Shown: positions 45,063 to 56,564 of the stretch, piece by piece
Position numbering within the stretch: position 1 is the first letter of the stretch
Layout of the letters: each line of letters begins with the position of its first letter
Source: Brachynemurus nebulosus
Lineage: Eukaryota; Arthropoda; Insecta; Neuroptera; Myrmeleontidae
Assembly: GCA_035578155.1 (NCBI GenBank)
Contig: JAPWDM010000011.1
Span: forward strand, 20,057,375 to 20,121,374
Length of the DNA stretch: 64,000 nucleotides
Direction: 5' to 3'
Position numbers and translations under genes: made by a program
The notes under the pieces: model-generated
Seen by the model: only the letters and a program-made list of their open reading frames with translations
What the model was told of the DNA's origin: nothing
Database searches by the model: none

Positions 45063-46642
45063 AAATTTAATAAATAGAATTACTAAAGAGGTAAACAGGT
45101 CTTGACTAACAGTTGATCCAAAATAATATTTTATTACAACCAGTTTTCAAAATGATCTTTCTGTAGACAGTGTAGACACAATGATAGTACTTGAATTGGT
45201 AAAGTATATACCTAAAGTTTTCAGAATAGACTAAATGCAAAAAAAGCACTCCTACAGTATTTTGTGTTTCTTGTAAAGTCCTGCGATCGTACAATGAATC
45301 TTGGGACGAATTACATCTTTACCATCGATATTTAAATTAAAAATCAGTTCTATATTCATTTTCCAACGTTGCTGCCGTACCATTTTCCTATTTATCTTAA
45401 TCTATCACCAGGAATTGTTAACCTATTAATTTGTCCAACTCCTGTACGTATGACACTAAAATAATATTTCAACCGCAAAACAATTTGTCAAATGTTTTTG
45501 AACAATAAATAATGTAATTACCATTAGATAGAATAGATATAGAGTATACCTAACTACTACATTATTATTCTATGTGATAAATTTACATAGAAACTCACAA
45601 TATCAGTGTGATATTTCCAGTTTAAAATCATTATCGTCATTATAATCAGCTCATTCCTACTCTCTCTCTCTCTATTGTTTCTATAAAACTTTGTATAAAA
45701 TCAGTGTCAGCTTTGACATAACTGACATTAAAGACATAACGGAGTTTTAACTGTTTCACAGTTTCGATATTAAATGTTTCGCGATACAGGTCGATTTTAT
45801 TTGTCAGTTATATCGTTTTGGAATGTATCATATCCAAAAGTATCTTTCCATATTGCCCTAAATTTTTTCCTTCTATCTGTTTATCGATCTGTGTGTCCAT
45901 GAAACCTTGTGCCGCAATAACTTCGGAACTTTTTGCGCGATTTTGTTAAGAATTGGGACACTAGTTCCCTTTACCAGAAATGCTAAAATAATTACTTTTT
46001 TTAATTTCATTTAATTAAATATTTAGTTATAATCAGGTATCGGATTTCTTTCGGATCAGACAGTTTCGTCTTTAGCATATGAGGTATACATATTGCACTC
46101 AATGTGACTAAAAGTTCAAAATATTTTCATAAAAACAACGTACACAAGTTACATACACACACATACATAATATGTGTATCAAAATATTATTTATACCTAC
46201 GTATTTTATGTAAACATCCTTTTCTTCTTTTATTTATTACCTGCACAATTGAAAAGTGCCACTGTAATTTTAATTGACTATCAAAAGTATTTTTGTTTAT
46301 ATTATGTATGTGATTTATGTGACATGTCATTTAAATTAAATAAATTCATCTTTTTTTATTGTTTTCAATTTTGAGAGATAGAAGTATAGTTGCTTGTTAA
46401 AAATTTGTTTTTCAATAATATAAAATCTTAGTAAATACGTACGTCTTAGCTATTATAGTGGACCGTCTAAATATTCAACAACTTTTCAATATATTTTACA
46501 AAATATTTTTCCGATTTTTGGAATTTTCTTACTTTTGTCAAATAAAAAATGCTATTAATATTCTAAATGGTGAAAAATGTAATTTTTGAACAATTATATT
46601 CATTCAAATGTGCATAATTTAATGCAATTTAGTTGCAAAATT
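45063..46642. other. AT-rich stretch, nothing recognised
   Basis: (TC)n is present near 45659-45672. A small ACACACATACA patch lies near 46155. No coding signal is seen. Confidence 0.35.
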
Positions 46643-48550
46643 TTATTGAAATACGTACGGTCCTGACATGTCCGAAATGCTTTGAATATTAATGGATAGA
46701 TTGAATGATTGGCCGATTTTCACCGAATGTTTACCAGAATGGCAGTCAGTGTTTCGTAGGGGACGAGGCTGTAGGGATAATATCTTTGTTCTGAACTCTG
46801 TATGTCAAATTCAACTGAGAATACCTAAACGAAAAATATTTGCTATCTTCGTAGACTTTAAACAAGCTTTCGATAAAATTAATCATACGTTACTGTGGTA
46901 AAAATTGTAGGTGTGAGCTCCAAGTTTATTAGACTAATAAAATTAGCCTACGACACAGCAAAATAAATATATCGATTAGATTAGGTGACAAGTATACGAA
47001 AAGTGTAGCATTTAAAAACGGAATTTTGCAAGGTGACTCTCTCAGTACTCTGCTATTCAATATATTTATAGCGGACATTGAAACCTTTTTTAAACAGCAA
47101 GGCATTCGTGGGGTTAGTATCGATTCGGTTAATGATTTAATACTTTTGGGTTATGCTGATGATCTTGTATTGTTGGCAGATACAAGGGGAGGTGCGCGGA
47201 AATTAATGGATTCCCTTTCTGTTTACTGCTCAAATAACCGTTTAATCGTTAATACTAATAAAACGAAATTGCTTATCTTTTATAAAGGCAGACTAAGTAA
47301 TAGCAACCAAAAAGATCTTTATTTTGATGGGATGAAAATTGGGCATAACTTCTTCATCCTCGGGCCTTTTTTCAGAAACGAAAAAGTAAATGTTAAATAA
47401 ATCAAAAAAAGCAATCGGCTTTACTCGGCGAACTTTAGCTAAAGCAAAATCCGACTCACGGGAATGCAGGAAAATACTTTGTGATACGATAATAAAAGCA
47501 ACCTTGCTGTATTGCGCGGAAGTTTGGTCATTAAGATATTATTCCGAATTACAAACATCGCATTTTACTTATTATAAAAGTATTTTACGTCTGCCAAGAT
47601 GCACCGCTAATTATTTGATACGAAAAGAGCTTGGAATTCCACCTGTAGAAATTGAAATCTTTAAAAGAGCGACCTCTTGGTGCATAAATATACTAAAAAT
47701 GCCAAACATCAGATTGCCTAAAATTTGTTACGCTCGTCTTGCGGAACTTTCGGTTACGCCAAATAGCCCATTACAGTCGAACTGGTTTTCGCAATTAAGA
47801 TATTTATATGAAAAGGCTAACTTAAACATTATATGAGACTCACAAGATGCAATCATACTATCAAGAGTAATATGAACAACTCCCTAGATATTTATAGGCA
47901 AATGCTTTACCGCCAAGATATTAGGAAAATACAAGAGTCGTCTTATAATCTAAATTATAAAAGCGTATTTATTGATTATGGAAAGTACCAAATTGAAGAT
48001 TATTTAAATCTTAGTAACCGTTTAGAAATATTAAGAGTTGAATCACAAATTAGATTAGCTGGCAGTAAATGCATAATTATATCATTCAGAAGCATAAAAT
48101 AACGTAAAAGCCCCCATGATGGAACGGTATCTAATACTGGAACAGTTTTGACATTTACATATTGACCAAGTTATTTCTGAAAGAAACGTCTGATAACAAA
48201 AATTATCATTAATAGTATGATTGTTTTTCAATTTAAATTCACCTCGCGTATAATGTTTCCTTACATAATTAAAGAAATAAATATGTATGTAATTCGGGCT
48301 TTTATGTTATAGAAGAAATATTACGAATTTATGTCAGATTTGTAAATTAAACGAAAATGAGAACTTGCCCTATATATTGTTTAAATGTACACTTTACGAA
48401 CAATTTAGGTTAAAATATTTGCGTTGCAAACTATTGAGTCTATATTAAGTGTATCCTCACTTCAAGAATTAAACAATATACCTATATTATTTGATTACTA
48501 ATGCATTAAAGCTCAGAGCATTTATACTAAATGAGTAAATAATTAAATAT
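46643..48550 (+). pseudogene. Broken reverse transcriptase ORF of a jockey/CR1-like non-LTR retrotransposon
   Basis: The relic spans several frames. 46692-46901 has WQSVFRRGRGCRDNIFVLNS and FAIFVDFKQAFDKINHTLLW (RT motif A, F-V-D). 47026-47400 has QGDSLSTLLFNIFIADIE, then LLGYADDLVLLADT (motif C, Y-A-D-D), then NTNKTKLLIF. 47390-47836 and 47833-48102 carry the thumb and C-terminal region, and near 48320-48400 a CQICKLNENENLPYILFKC segment is the C-terminal CCHC-like motif. At least three frame breaks separate these pieces, and the RT fingers and endonuclease are missing, so it is 5'-truncated and dead. It is unrelated to the R4/Dong-type RT at 22-26 kb. Confidence 0.88.
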
Positions 48551-48975
48551 ATTGTCAAATAGAAATAACTTTCATTTTTCTTTTACTAGTTGCTTTTGCC
48601 ATTGCTTATAATGACTACCAAAAATGCTCAATTTTAAAAAAAGCTTGAATAAAGTGCGTTTGTTTATAAAGCACTTTTCTCCTATCACATACGGTAATAA
48701 TTTACTGATTTATGTATCCTCTCAAAAGTAAACAAAAGAGATGAAAAGATTGTTTATTATAATGATAAACTAAAAAGACATTTTTTTTTCTCGCTATTCT
48801 TTGAGAGTGTATTGATACTTATTTTTATACTTATTTTACATTTAGCCACGCAGAATATGATCTTTTTTGTTTAAGTTTATAAAATCTTTATTTTTGTATT
48901 TTTTTTTTTTTGTATTGGAATTAAGCCAGCCATTGTATGAATTAAGTTTCAAGCAATAAAGAATTACATTCATAC
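48551..48975 (+). other. Probable 3' UTR of the jockey/CR1-like copy
   Basis: AT-rich sequence ends with GCAATAAAGAATTACATTCA (AATAAA-type signal near 48955) and then CATACAAACATACATAA simple sequence, plausible as a LINE 3' end. The exact boundary and target duplication are not visible. Confidence 0.35.
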
Positions 48976-49068
48976 AAACATACATAAATTGCTTTATCAT
49001 TTTTCACCTTACCAAACTCATATCAATATATTTTTAACTTTTTGTATTGATAATATTTTTGTAATGTA

Positions 49069-49284
49069 CAGTCGAATACCCGCTATAAGATTATTCCCCT
49101 CAATCAGCAGTTGCAACCTCCCCCACGTAATCATATTTTGGAGTTATAAGCCACTCCTTATAAGCCTATGCTGTTACTGTCAAAATTATAAACTAATTGT
49201 AAGTATATGAATGCAACGTTGAAATGAGGTAGTTTTAAAAATACTTTCCCTACATCTCCTAGACTAATAACGGGCATTCGACTG
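49069..49284. mobile_element. pogo-like MITE, 216 bp
   Basis: Ends CAGTCGAATACCCG and (inverted) CAGTCGAATGCCCG, with TA at 49067-49068 and 49285-49286. The size and ends are typical of a short pogo-derived MITE. Confidence 0.85.
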
Positions 49285-49286
49285 TA

Positions 49287-51025
49287 CCCCATATCAGTTC
49301 AATCATATCGTATTCGAAAATTATTTTGTTATTTTGCTAGATTTGGCTGACTGTATAATTTAAATAAAAGTTACTTTTAACAGATAAAATATATTTTTGA
49401 CTTGCTTGGCAGTGCAAATGTATGCAAATAACATTTACAGAAGCAAGTAGTCTTAATTATTATAGTTAAAAGCACATTTCCATAAAAGTTTGATGCATTT
49501 TTGCACAGGCATGAAAATCTATCTCAATGTAAAGCCAAGGTAATTTCATTTTCTATTCTATAATAAAATTGTTTTATTGATGTTTCTTGGTAAATATATA
49601 CACTAAATATTGCGTATAAATTATTCATTCCTAATAACTTATGAATAAAATTTTCTGCGAAATAAATTTTCTGCGATTATAAAAAGTTTTCCCCCATAAT
49701 ACAGAATTTTGCAAACTTACTGCATAAACAATTAATAGACTAGTAGGTATGGGCACGTGAGTAGATAGTCAAAATTATTTCATAATAATTTTTTTGAACA
49801 AAATTGCTATCCAGCAGTCTGGCTACATATTGTTTAAACTGAAATAGTTTATACCAGGTAGGTAAGTATACGAGAATTATCAATTTAATAAATATCAAGA
49901 ATATTATAAATGAAATAGGTTTAATTAATAAAATAATTTCAATAAAGTTCTTTCTCCCAAATGATATGCAACCAATTTATTCATAATTTTTACATTCAAT
50001 AAATTTTCCATATAACACTCAATAATAATAAATTTATTCCGAATTAAAGAAATAAATTTGAGACTAATGTGTTTATGTTTGTTCTATTAATGTTGATTAT
50101 ATGATGTGTCTAATAAGTGGTCGCCCCATGCTAGAATTTCGACGAAATAACAGAATAATTTTAGCAACTCAAGCGCCCATACATTCTAATCTGTAATATT
50201 ACTTTAACAAAGGTAAATAGTTGAACAACAACGAGTTGACAGTGAATCAGTAACAAAGCTTTAAAAAATTATAATAATACAGGAAAACGAATATGACGAT
50301 TCAGATAAATTCGTCTTTGTTCAGTTGCTCTAGTTTCAAAAGTCGGACTACAAATATTTAAAAAAAAAAAATGAAACACCTAAAAAAGCTGACATTTAAA
50401 GTTTATAAAACAATTTTGTGAAATAGCCAATAATTAGTAAAAGTAATCATCATATTTTACATTTTTTTTAAAATTTTATATTCATATCTACGACTCGTAT
50501 AAAAATTTTAAGAACTGTGTTTAATTATTCACTATTTTTTTTTTCAATGTAAAACTGACAATTTACTGCCCTTACTGTCAACTCGTAGTTGTTAAAATGT
50601 ACATGATTTTTTTATATAACTTTCACAAAACTAATGTCCAAATGTCAGACATATTATGGTTTTTGTTATTATTGCCGACAAAAACAAAACTACGTAATGT
50701 GATACATGTGATAGTGTCCGTCAAAAATACCTTTACCAAAAAAAATCAGAGTAAAAACATTTTCCATATTACGGTAGATATTCATCTAGGTCTGTAATAA
50801 AAATGATTATATGAGGATAATATAAATAAAACTAAAGCTTACGCAACGAAGAAATTTAAAATGAAGTTTGGTATCAAACACTAATGATGTATAAAACTAC
50901 TCTTTTTTGATACAAATTCTTTTTTGTTATAAATTTCAAAGTAGGTATGTTTCAATTTAAAAAAAAAAAAAATCCGTAGGTATAACACTGGGTACCACAG
51001 TAGTTACCACGGCATACACATAGTA
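49287..51025. other. AT-rich stretch, nothing recognised
   Basis: No gene or repeat termini. A short open frame at 50597-50797 has no signature. Confidence 0.35.
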
Positions 51026-51029
51026 TGTA

Positions 51030-51294
51030 GACAAGGCAATGTAGTTAGTTATTGACAGCTACCACTATAAATTTCTAACGTCAAGAATGCTGATTTATAT
51101 TATTGTGTATAATAATTATATGGATATTTAGTTGTTTTAATAGAAAAACTGTTTCTTATTAATTAAAAATTATTTAAAAGCGATAGTTAAATTTAAAGTA
51201 AACAAACAACGTAAGTTAAATTACTTTTTTGGCATTGATGACGCCACAAATGTGTCTAATGGCAGCTGTCAATATTTAAGTACGTTGCCTTATC
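51030..51294. mobile_element. Short TIR MITE, ~265 bp
   Basis: Left GACAAGGCAATGTA and right (inverted) GATAAGGCAACGTA, with similarity continuing through TATTGACAGCTACCA / TATTGACAGCTGCCA. TA lies on both sides (51028-51029, 51295-51296). No ORF. Confidence 0.7.
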
Positions 51295-51296
51295 TA

Positions 51297-52404
51297 TATA
51301 TAATATAACATATGCATGCCGCTGTACTAACCATATATTTTTAAAAAGTTAATCCACGTTCTAATTGACCATTTCACCCGAATTTATCCTTTTGTAAATA
51401 TATACTCTTCTATATCAACACTTTTACCATGTTAAAAAGTAATGAAAAGTTTATTTACATATTGAAAATACAGAAAATAAATTTTACTTTATTTTAAAAC
51501 GAAAAATAAATAAAATTCATATCAATACAATAATTTTAAACTACGTTAACAAACTATATGTATATACCGATACATACCAATAAGTATATAGGTATGTGTA
51601 TATATGTACTTGATACAGTTTGCTAAAAGAACAAGCAAATGAAATATGTTCATTTTATAATATGTTAAACAACTAACAATAAATATCTAAACATGTCTCA
51701 TAAATAAAAATCTATTTTTTCATGAAATTTATGTTTTGATCAGCGAATGTTTTAAATAACAGTTTTGTATGTCGTAACTACTAGATATATACTACCATGT
51801 ACGTTAGCAATGGAATATATAGATACAAAATTCCGATTAATGTGAAGAATATTCTTAAATGCATTAAATAAATCAGAATTTTGTTCTATAAAAACAAACA
51901 GTAGCAACAAATTAAAAGACAAAGATAAAACATACTGTTGTTTTCATGTACAAGACCGGACATAAAAATGGTAATTTATTTTATCTTTGGTAAAACTGGT
52001 TAAGCACAAAGTAGCTTGTAGACCCCGGGTCTAAAAAGGGGGCTCAGACTCCTGAGCCTCGGTTAAAAATCTGGGAAAAGTAAGAACACGTTTCCATTCC
52101 GTTAATTTTTTTTTTTTGGAGGAAAAAATGGGGAAAAATGTCTGACAATTTATTATTGTGCCCGGGGCCCGTCATTTTTCTCATCGGCTCTACTTATAGG
52201 AATCACAACAATAAACTAATAAATATGAATTGAAGTCCAAGTATTTATTAAAACTTAAGATTTTTATAAGCAAGAAAGAATATTAAACAACTTAAAAAAA
52301 TTTTTTCTTAAAATTCCAGTATTAAATTTTAATATAGCAATTCAAAAGAGATAATTGAAAGGGAAACATAATGAATCATATACCTACATAAGCAATGCAA
52401 TATG
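51297..52404. other. AT-rich stretch with a GC-richer repeat fragment at 52018-52195
   Basis: The fragment contains GGGCCCGTCATTTTTCTCAT, the reverse complement of the repeat at the start of the window, plus CTCAGACTCCTGAGCC, a short palindrome. The rest is unremarkable. Confidence 0.4.
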
Positions 52405-52861
52405 TGTAGAGGTAAAGGTGTAAATATGGGCTATGGTCCAATTATGGGCTAGTAGCAAATTTACCTTGATACCATGATTGCCATTTAGTGAGAAACTAAT
52501 ACAATTCATTGCTATTAACCCAACAAGCACATATGAGTAAATCAGTTATTTTTATTGACGCATGCTCATTTATTTTTAAGAAGTATCTTGTGACATCAAC
52601 ATTTTACTATCCAAATATTTAACAGATAGGTGACATAATTTTTTTTCTACTAAGAAAATGTTTTCCATTATTATATACTTTTGTAAAATAACTAATGAAT
52701 GTGTAATAAAACTGATTTTGAGATATACTGAAATATTCTACGAAATAAACGTTTATTTTTTTTCCTCGGAAGTTCTAGCAACTGTTGGTCTAAATATGGG
52801 CTACCACATGTGGTCCAAAAATGAGCTAGCCCATATTTAGACCCATCTTTTTTTTTAAATT

Positions 52862-52887
52862 TTATTATTATTATTATTATTATTATT
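52862..52887 (-). repeat. (TTA)9 tract, target side of the minus-strand retroelement copy
   Basis: On the minus strand this is (TAA)n directly following the element's 3' end, the same sense-strand orientation as in the array at 19.6-28 kb. Confidence 0.95.
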
Positions 52888-53092
52888 GTAGACCTCACGC
52901 CAACCTGGTGCTCACTACCTCAGTCGGACAGCATTGTGCCGTACCGTGGAATGGTAATGTGCCATACCATCCGGTAAAAGTACCGTATAGTATATTCACG
53001 GACGGGTTCGTCACGCCACTCCTTATATTGTTATCATTTCTTGAAACGAGATGTTATGGGTCTATTTTGGTGTACACTGGGTCGTACGACGA
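52888..53092 (-). mobile_element. Dong/R4-like retroelement copy E, severely 5'-truncated (subfamily 1)
   Basis: The reverse complement matches the last ~205 bp of copies A and B: it begins within the final codons (TCGTCGTACGA), passes the TAG stop, and ends AGGTTGGCGTGAGGTCTA against (TAA)n. It differs from A and B at many positions (for example AATGTGCC against the copies' different spacing near 52960), so it is older. No coding capacity. Inserted within the pogo-like element 52405-53692. Confidence 0.88.
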
Positions 53093-53189
53093 TATTAAAA
53101 ACAAAAATTAAAAAACCTTGAAGTAAAATTTCTGAGCGACCTAAACAAACAAAGAGCACAAGCTCCGACACAGGTGACAAAAAGGTTCC

Positions 53190-53415
53190 ACCCTTAGATG
53201 ATAAAAGCGATTTTGAGTTGCCTCATGGTAACTATCCGGACGATGAAAATGCAGCTTGTATATTTTGCCATCGTTTATTTTCACAAAATACACCAAAGGG
53301 GAACTATGGTTTTAGTGCTTTCAGTGTTCAATGTGGGCACACCAAGAATGTTCTGATTTTGAGAAAGATAGTTGTATTTGTGATTTCTGCAAACTCGATA
53401 ATCATACATAAATGA
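53190..53415 (+). pseudogene. C-terminal zinc-domain relic of a pogo-like transposase
   Basis: An open frame reads PDDENAACIFCHRLFS, then after a shift near 53318 the other frame continues QCSMWAHQECSDFE and CICDFC. This C-x2-C ... C-x2-W-A-H-x2-C ... C-x2-C arrangement is the PHD-like zinc domain at the C-terminus of many insect pogo/jerky-type transposases. The catalytic DDE domain is absent. It lies inside the TIRs of the 52405-53692 element. Family call from memory of the motif. Confidence 0.72.
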
Positions 53416-53692
53416 TTGATATTTCTCTTCGTATTTTTCAAATAAATTGATTTTTTTACAATTTAATAGGGTAGCCTTGGACCTTGTATTAAAATTTTGG
53501 TTTTTTATAACCTTTTACAGTAAACTCAATTTCACGAAAACAACAGTGTTTTATTTCATGAATATCTCACAATATGTTTAAAAAATATTAATAAATGAAC
53601 TACAAATGAAAATAGTCCTGAATTCTCTACTGTTCCCCAAAAAAAATCTTAATATAAAAGTGGTAGCCCATATTTGTACCTTTTCCTCTACA

Positions 53693-54150
53693 TAATGTGA
53701 TATGTTCTATGCGAATAATTAACAATTAATATTTGAAAGATTTACTTCATGAAAATCGACTTTACAAGATATGAGAATGATATTCTTTGTAACTTTTTCT
53801 AAAAACAGACTGTTCGATTACTAGCTAGCTTTCGTGTAGCAAGTTTATTGTAGAGTTGAAACACAAGTAACACAATTGAAAGTTTTATTTACAATATGAT
53901 ATTATGTATAAGTTTTAAAACTTACCTGACTTTATAATAATATGTATGCATGTGTTTTATTTCTTTTTTTAAAGAGTATATCGCTTTTGTTCCGTATTTA
54001 TGCCGTGAGTCCAGTATTAAAAACTGTCTTCATTGAACAATGTACAAAATGAAATGTCACAAATGTAAATCTCTCAAACCGTCTTAAAATTTTGACATAC
54101 ATTATTACAGTATTTTGCTTATTTTGCTTCCATGGTCCGTACATCATAGC
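53693..54150. other. AT-rich spacer, nothing recognised
   Basis: No features beyond short T-runs. Confidence 0.4.
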
Positions 54151-54154
54151 TTAA

Positions 54155-54835
54155 GGTACCATCACAGTGTAATCAGCCGAAAAATAGTCAATTTTCGCGA
54201 TTCTTTTCGGTTGGATAGGGTGGGGGAATGGGGATGAATTTATTTTCACGATTAATACAACTATTTAACAATACAAAAATATTTTTTTTACTCATTTTTA
54301 TTTTTTTTTTTTATAAATATTATAATTTTTTGTAAAAAGTGTCTTTAAAAATGGGTGGATATTGGTGCCCACGATTACGGGCGCAATTTTCATTTAAAAA
54401 AAAAATCAAATAGATTATCAATCAGTCGGTAAGCCACTGTATTCCTATTATAGCTTTTTTTGAAATTTGAAAAAATAGCGGCGGCGGTTTGTAGGAAAAG
54501 TACAAAATTATTTATAGTTTTCTGTGTGGAAAAATAGGAAGACTCTAAAAAAAGCTCCCATAAATACATAGCGGTTTACCTACAGATTGATAATCTATTT
54601 CATTTCGTTTTCGGATGAAAACTGCGACCGCAATCGTGAGCACTAATGTCCGCCATTTTTTAAAGACACTTTTTTCAAAAAAATTATAACAATATTCAAA
54701 AATAAATAAAAATGAATAAAAAAGATATTTTTGTATTTTCAAATGTGGTATTAATCGTAAAAAAAAAATATTCATTTCCATTCCCGCATCCTATCCATTC
54801 GACTATTTTTCGGCCGATCACACTGTGATGTTACC
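54155..54835. mobile_element. TTAA-flanked foldback MITE, ~681 bp
   Basis: Left TTAAGGTACCATCACAGTGT and right (inverted) TTAAGGTAACATCACAGTGT. Complementarity runs through AATCAGCCGAAAAATAGTC and continues almost the whole length (CACGATT ... GGTTTACC/GGTAAGCC ...), so two ~310-bp arms surround a small centre near 54460-54540. TTAA on both sides suits piggyBac- or Kolobok-type targeting. The minus-strand frame at 54545-54781 lies in one arm and is not a gene. Confidence 0.8.
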
Positions 54836-54846
54836 TTAATTAAAAA

Positions 54847-55050
54847 GAATTCTAAAATAAAAAGACAATTTTTACTTTACTAATACCACTCTATTTAAAG
54901 TTTTAAATGTCTGTGACGTGTTTCGGCCTGTATTGCCATTAACGAACAGTTAATGGCCATACGGGCCGAAACATGTCACAGACATTTAAAACTTTAAATA
55001 AAGTGATATTAGTAAAGTAAAAATTGTCTTTTTATTTTAAAATGGAATTC
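54847..55050. repeat. Near-perfect ~200-bp palindrome with a 7-nt loop
   Basis: Arms from GAATTCTAAAATAAAAAGAC to GCCATTAA (54942) and from TTAATGGC (54950) to GGAATTCC pair over about 90 bp with few mismatches (ACGTGTTTCGGCC against GGCCGAAACATGT). The loop is CGAACAG. It begins only about 8 bp after the previous element. It would form a long hairpin RNA if transcribed. Confidence 0.9.
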
Positions 55051-55261
55051 CATAAAGTAACGCTCAAATCTTTCAAAAAAAATTCTACTCGTATTGAATC
55101 TTTTGATCGGTAATGTACACGGGCAATATTACTCCCGTTTCGTTAAATCAGAGGTTTTGTTTTCAAGCAACAGGGATATGCTGCTCTGCTTATACACACA
55201 AAATATTACACAAAAAGGATTATGGGATGAGTGCGATAGGATAGCAGTAACAATCGTAATA

Positions 55262-55350
55262 TAAATATGTCACGGTTGGCGGCTCGACGTCCGTGTACTC
55301 CAACGGACGGACAGTTAGTGGACGGACGTCAAATCGGCGGGCGTCGTTCC
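55262..55350. promoter_or_regulatory. CpG-rich patch, possible promoter-proximal DNA
   Basis: CACGGTTGGCGGCTCGACGT and GGACGGACGTCAAATCGGCG give a local CpG density far above the flanks. No TATA, initiator or donor could be assigned with confidence. A GC-rich repeat fragment is an alternative. Confidence 0.2.
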
Positions 55351-55453
55351 TATACACACATACACACATATACGTGTATATACGTGTATACCATTTATAG
55401 TAGAATGCAGAGGAATCAGTCTATCACATACAAATCCCAACTTTACAAAATTA

Positions 55454-55459
<6 letters not shown>

Positions 55460-55534
<75 letters not shown>
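55460..55534. repeat. (TA)n microsatellite, ~75 bp
   Basis: A pure TA tract. The long Tyr-Ile frame across it is not a gene. Confidence 0.95.
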
Positions 55535-55541
<7 letters not shown>

Positions 55542-55873
55542 CATGTTGTTGATCATCTTCATATCTTTTTCTATCTATAACACTATCTTCTGTATCTATC
55601 TCGTTTTGTAAATGCTATTTAAAAAAAAGTAACGTTGTTAGTCAACTTTACCCTAATAGACAGATGCGTACAGCAATCTAAACAAAACCAATGAATCGAA
55701 TTGGATTTGGATAGAACGGCGTGGTGTATGGTGGTCTTATATGAGTGATCCTCTTTGGTCACAGTAGGTATGCTTTTCAATTTTTTTGTTCGCAAAAATT
55801 TTTTATGATATAAATGAAGTTTTATTTAATACTATATATGTATTTTGATTTGTTATGTTATTTTGTTTTTTTA

Positions 55874-56032
55874 TTAACACGTCGAGCGTCATAAGGTATA
55901 ATAACGAAACGTCCAACTGGTACACTATTTTGAAAATTAATGCTGTTTGTATGGAGTTGTTGACGCGGCATGACGTTATACTGCCGTTAATCAGGTTTGA
56001 CTTGACAGCGTTTGTGACGGTCAACATGTTAA
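55874..56032. mobile_element. TTAA-flanked MITE (piggyBac-like), best-preserved copy
   Basis: TTAACACGTCGAGCGTCA at the left and, inverted, TTAACATGTTGACCGTCA at the right. TTAA is at both ends (55874-55877, 56029-56032) and the element is 159 bp overall. Related copies lie at 28349, 35980-36155 and 37690-37850. Confidence 0.8.
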
Positions 56033-56039
56033 ATATGAT

Positions 56040-56560
56040 AAAATATGCGGTAAAATATAAAATAAAAATACGCCACAAAGCTGGATGTACCTATATGGGC
56101 AGCTATAATGCACAAAGCCTATTATAAAAGGCTTAGATCCAAATTTTTTAAATTCTAATTTTTAAAAGTGCGTTACTGGTTACAGCGTCCGCTTTATATT
56201 GCCTCTTGATAACCGTTTTTACAGTATTTGAATTTTTTCTAATCGCGGGTATTATCAGAGCCTCTGGACATCTAAGCAATTGCCTAATTTACCTATTTGC
56301 AAATCCGGTATTGATACGTTAAATCCTCTTTCGGCAAAGTTTTATAACGGAAATACAGTGAATTTCTGTGAGTATTATTTTGAACCAAGAGCTTCTTCAG
56401 ATTAGACCCCACCGGTGAATGACAAAGAGATCTAACAAGATCGAAATCTATTGAGCCATATTAGTCTACAGTTTATGTTAGGGAAAAAGAACGTTTAACA
56501 TTAATTATGATACACTCATTCTCCAACTTTTCGAACCCACTAACTATCGGTGTTAAGTTT
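56040..56560. other. Spacer, nothing recognised
   Basis: Composition is a little less AT-rich near 56180-56480, without open coding signature. Confidence 0.35.
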
Positions 56561-56564
56561 TCAA

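Larger units (their letters stand above)
52405..53692 (+). mobile_element. Decayed pogo-like DNA transposon with a nested retroelement
   Basis: Inverted termini TGTAGAGGTAAAGGTGTAAA-TATGGGCTATGG (left) and TGTAGAGGAAAAGGTACAAA-TATGGGCTACCAC (right, inverted). An internal subterminal copy of TAAATATGGGCTA(C)CAC and its inverse lies at 52790-52845. A transposase C-terminal relic is at about 53190-53415. A (TTA)n tract and a minus-strand retroelement fragment (52862-53092) interrupt the element. The TIRs and zinc domain fit a pogo/Tigger-type transposon that lost most of its transposase. Confidence 0.7.

Noticed and set aside
55267..55611. 114-codon plus-strand frame rich in Tyr-Ile
   Set aside because: More than a third of it is the (TA)n microsatellite. 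The CpG-rich start is listed as a possible regulatory patch only.
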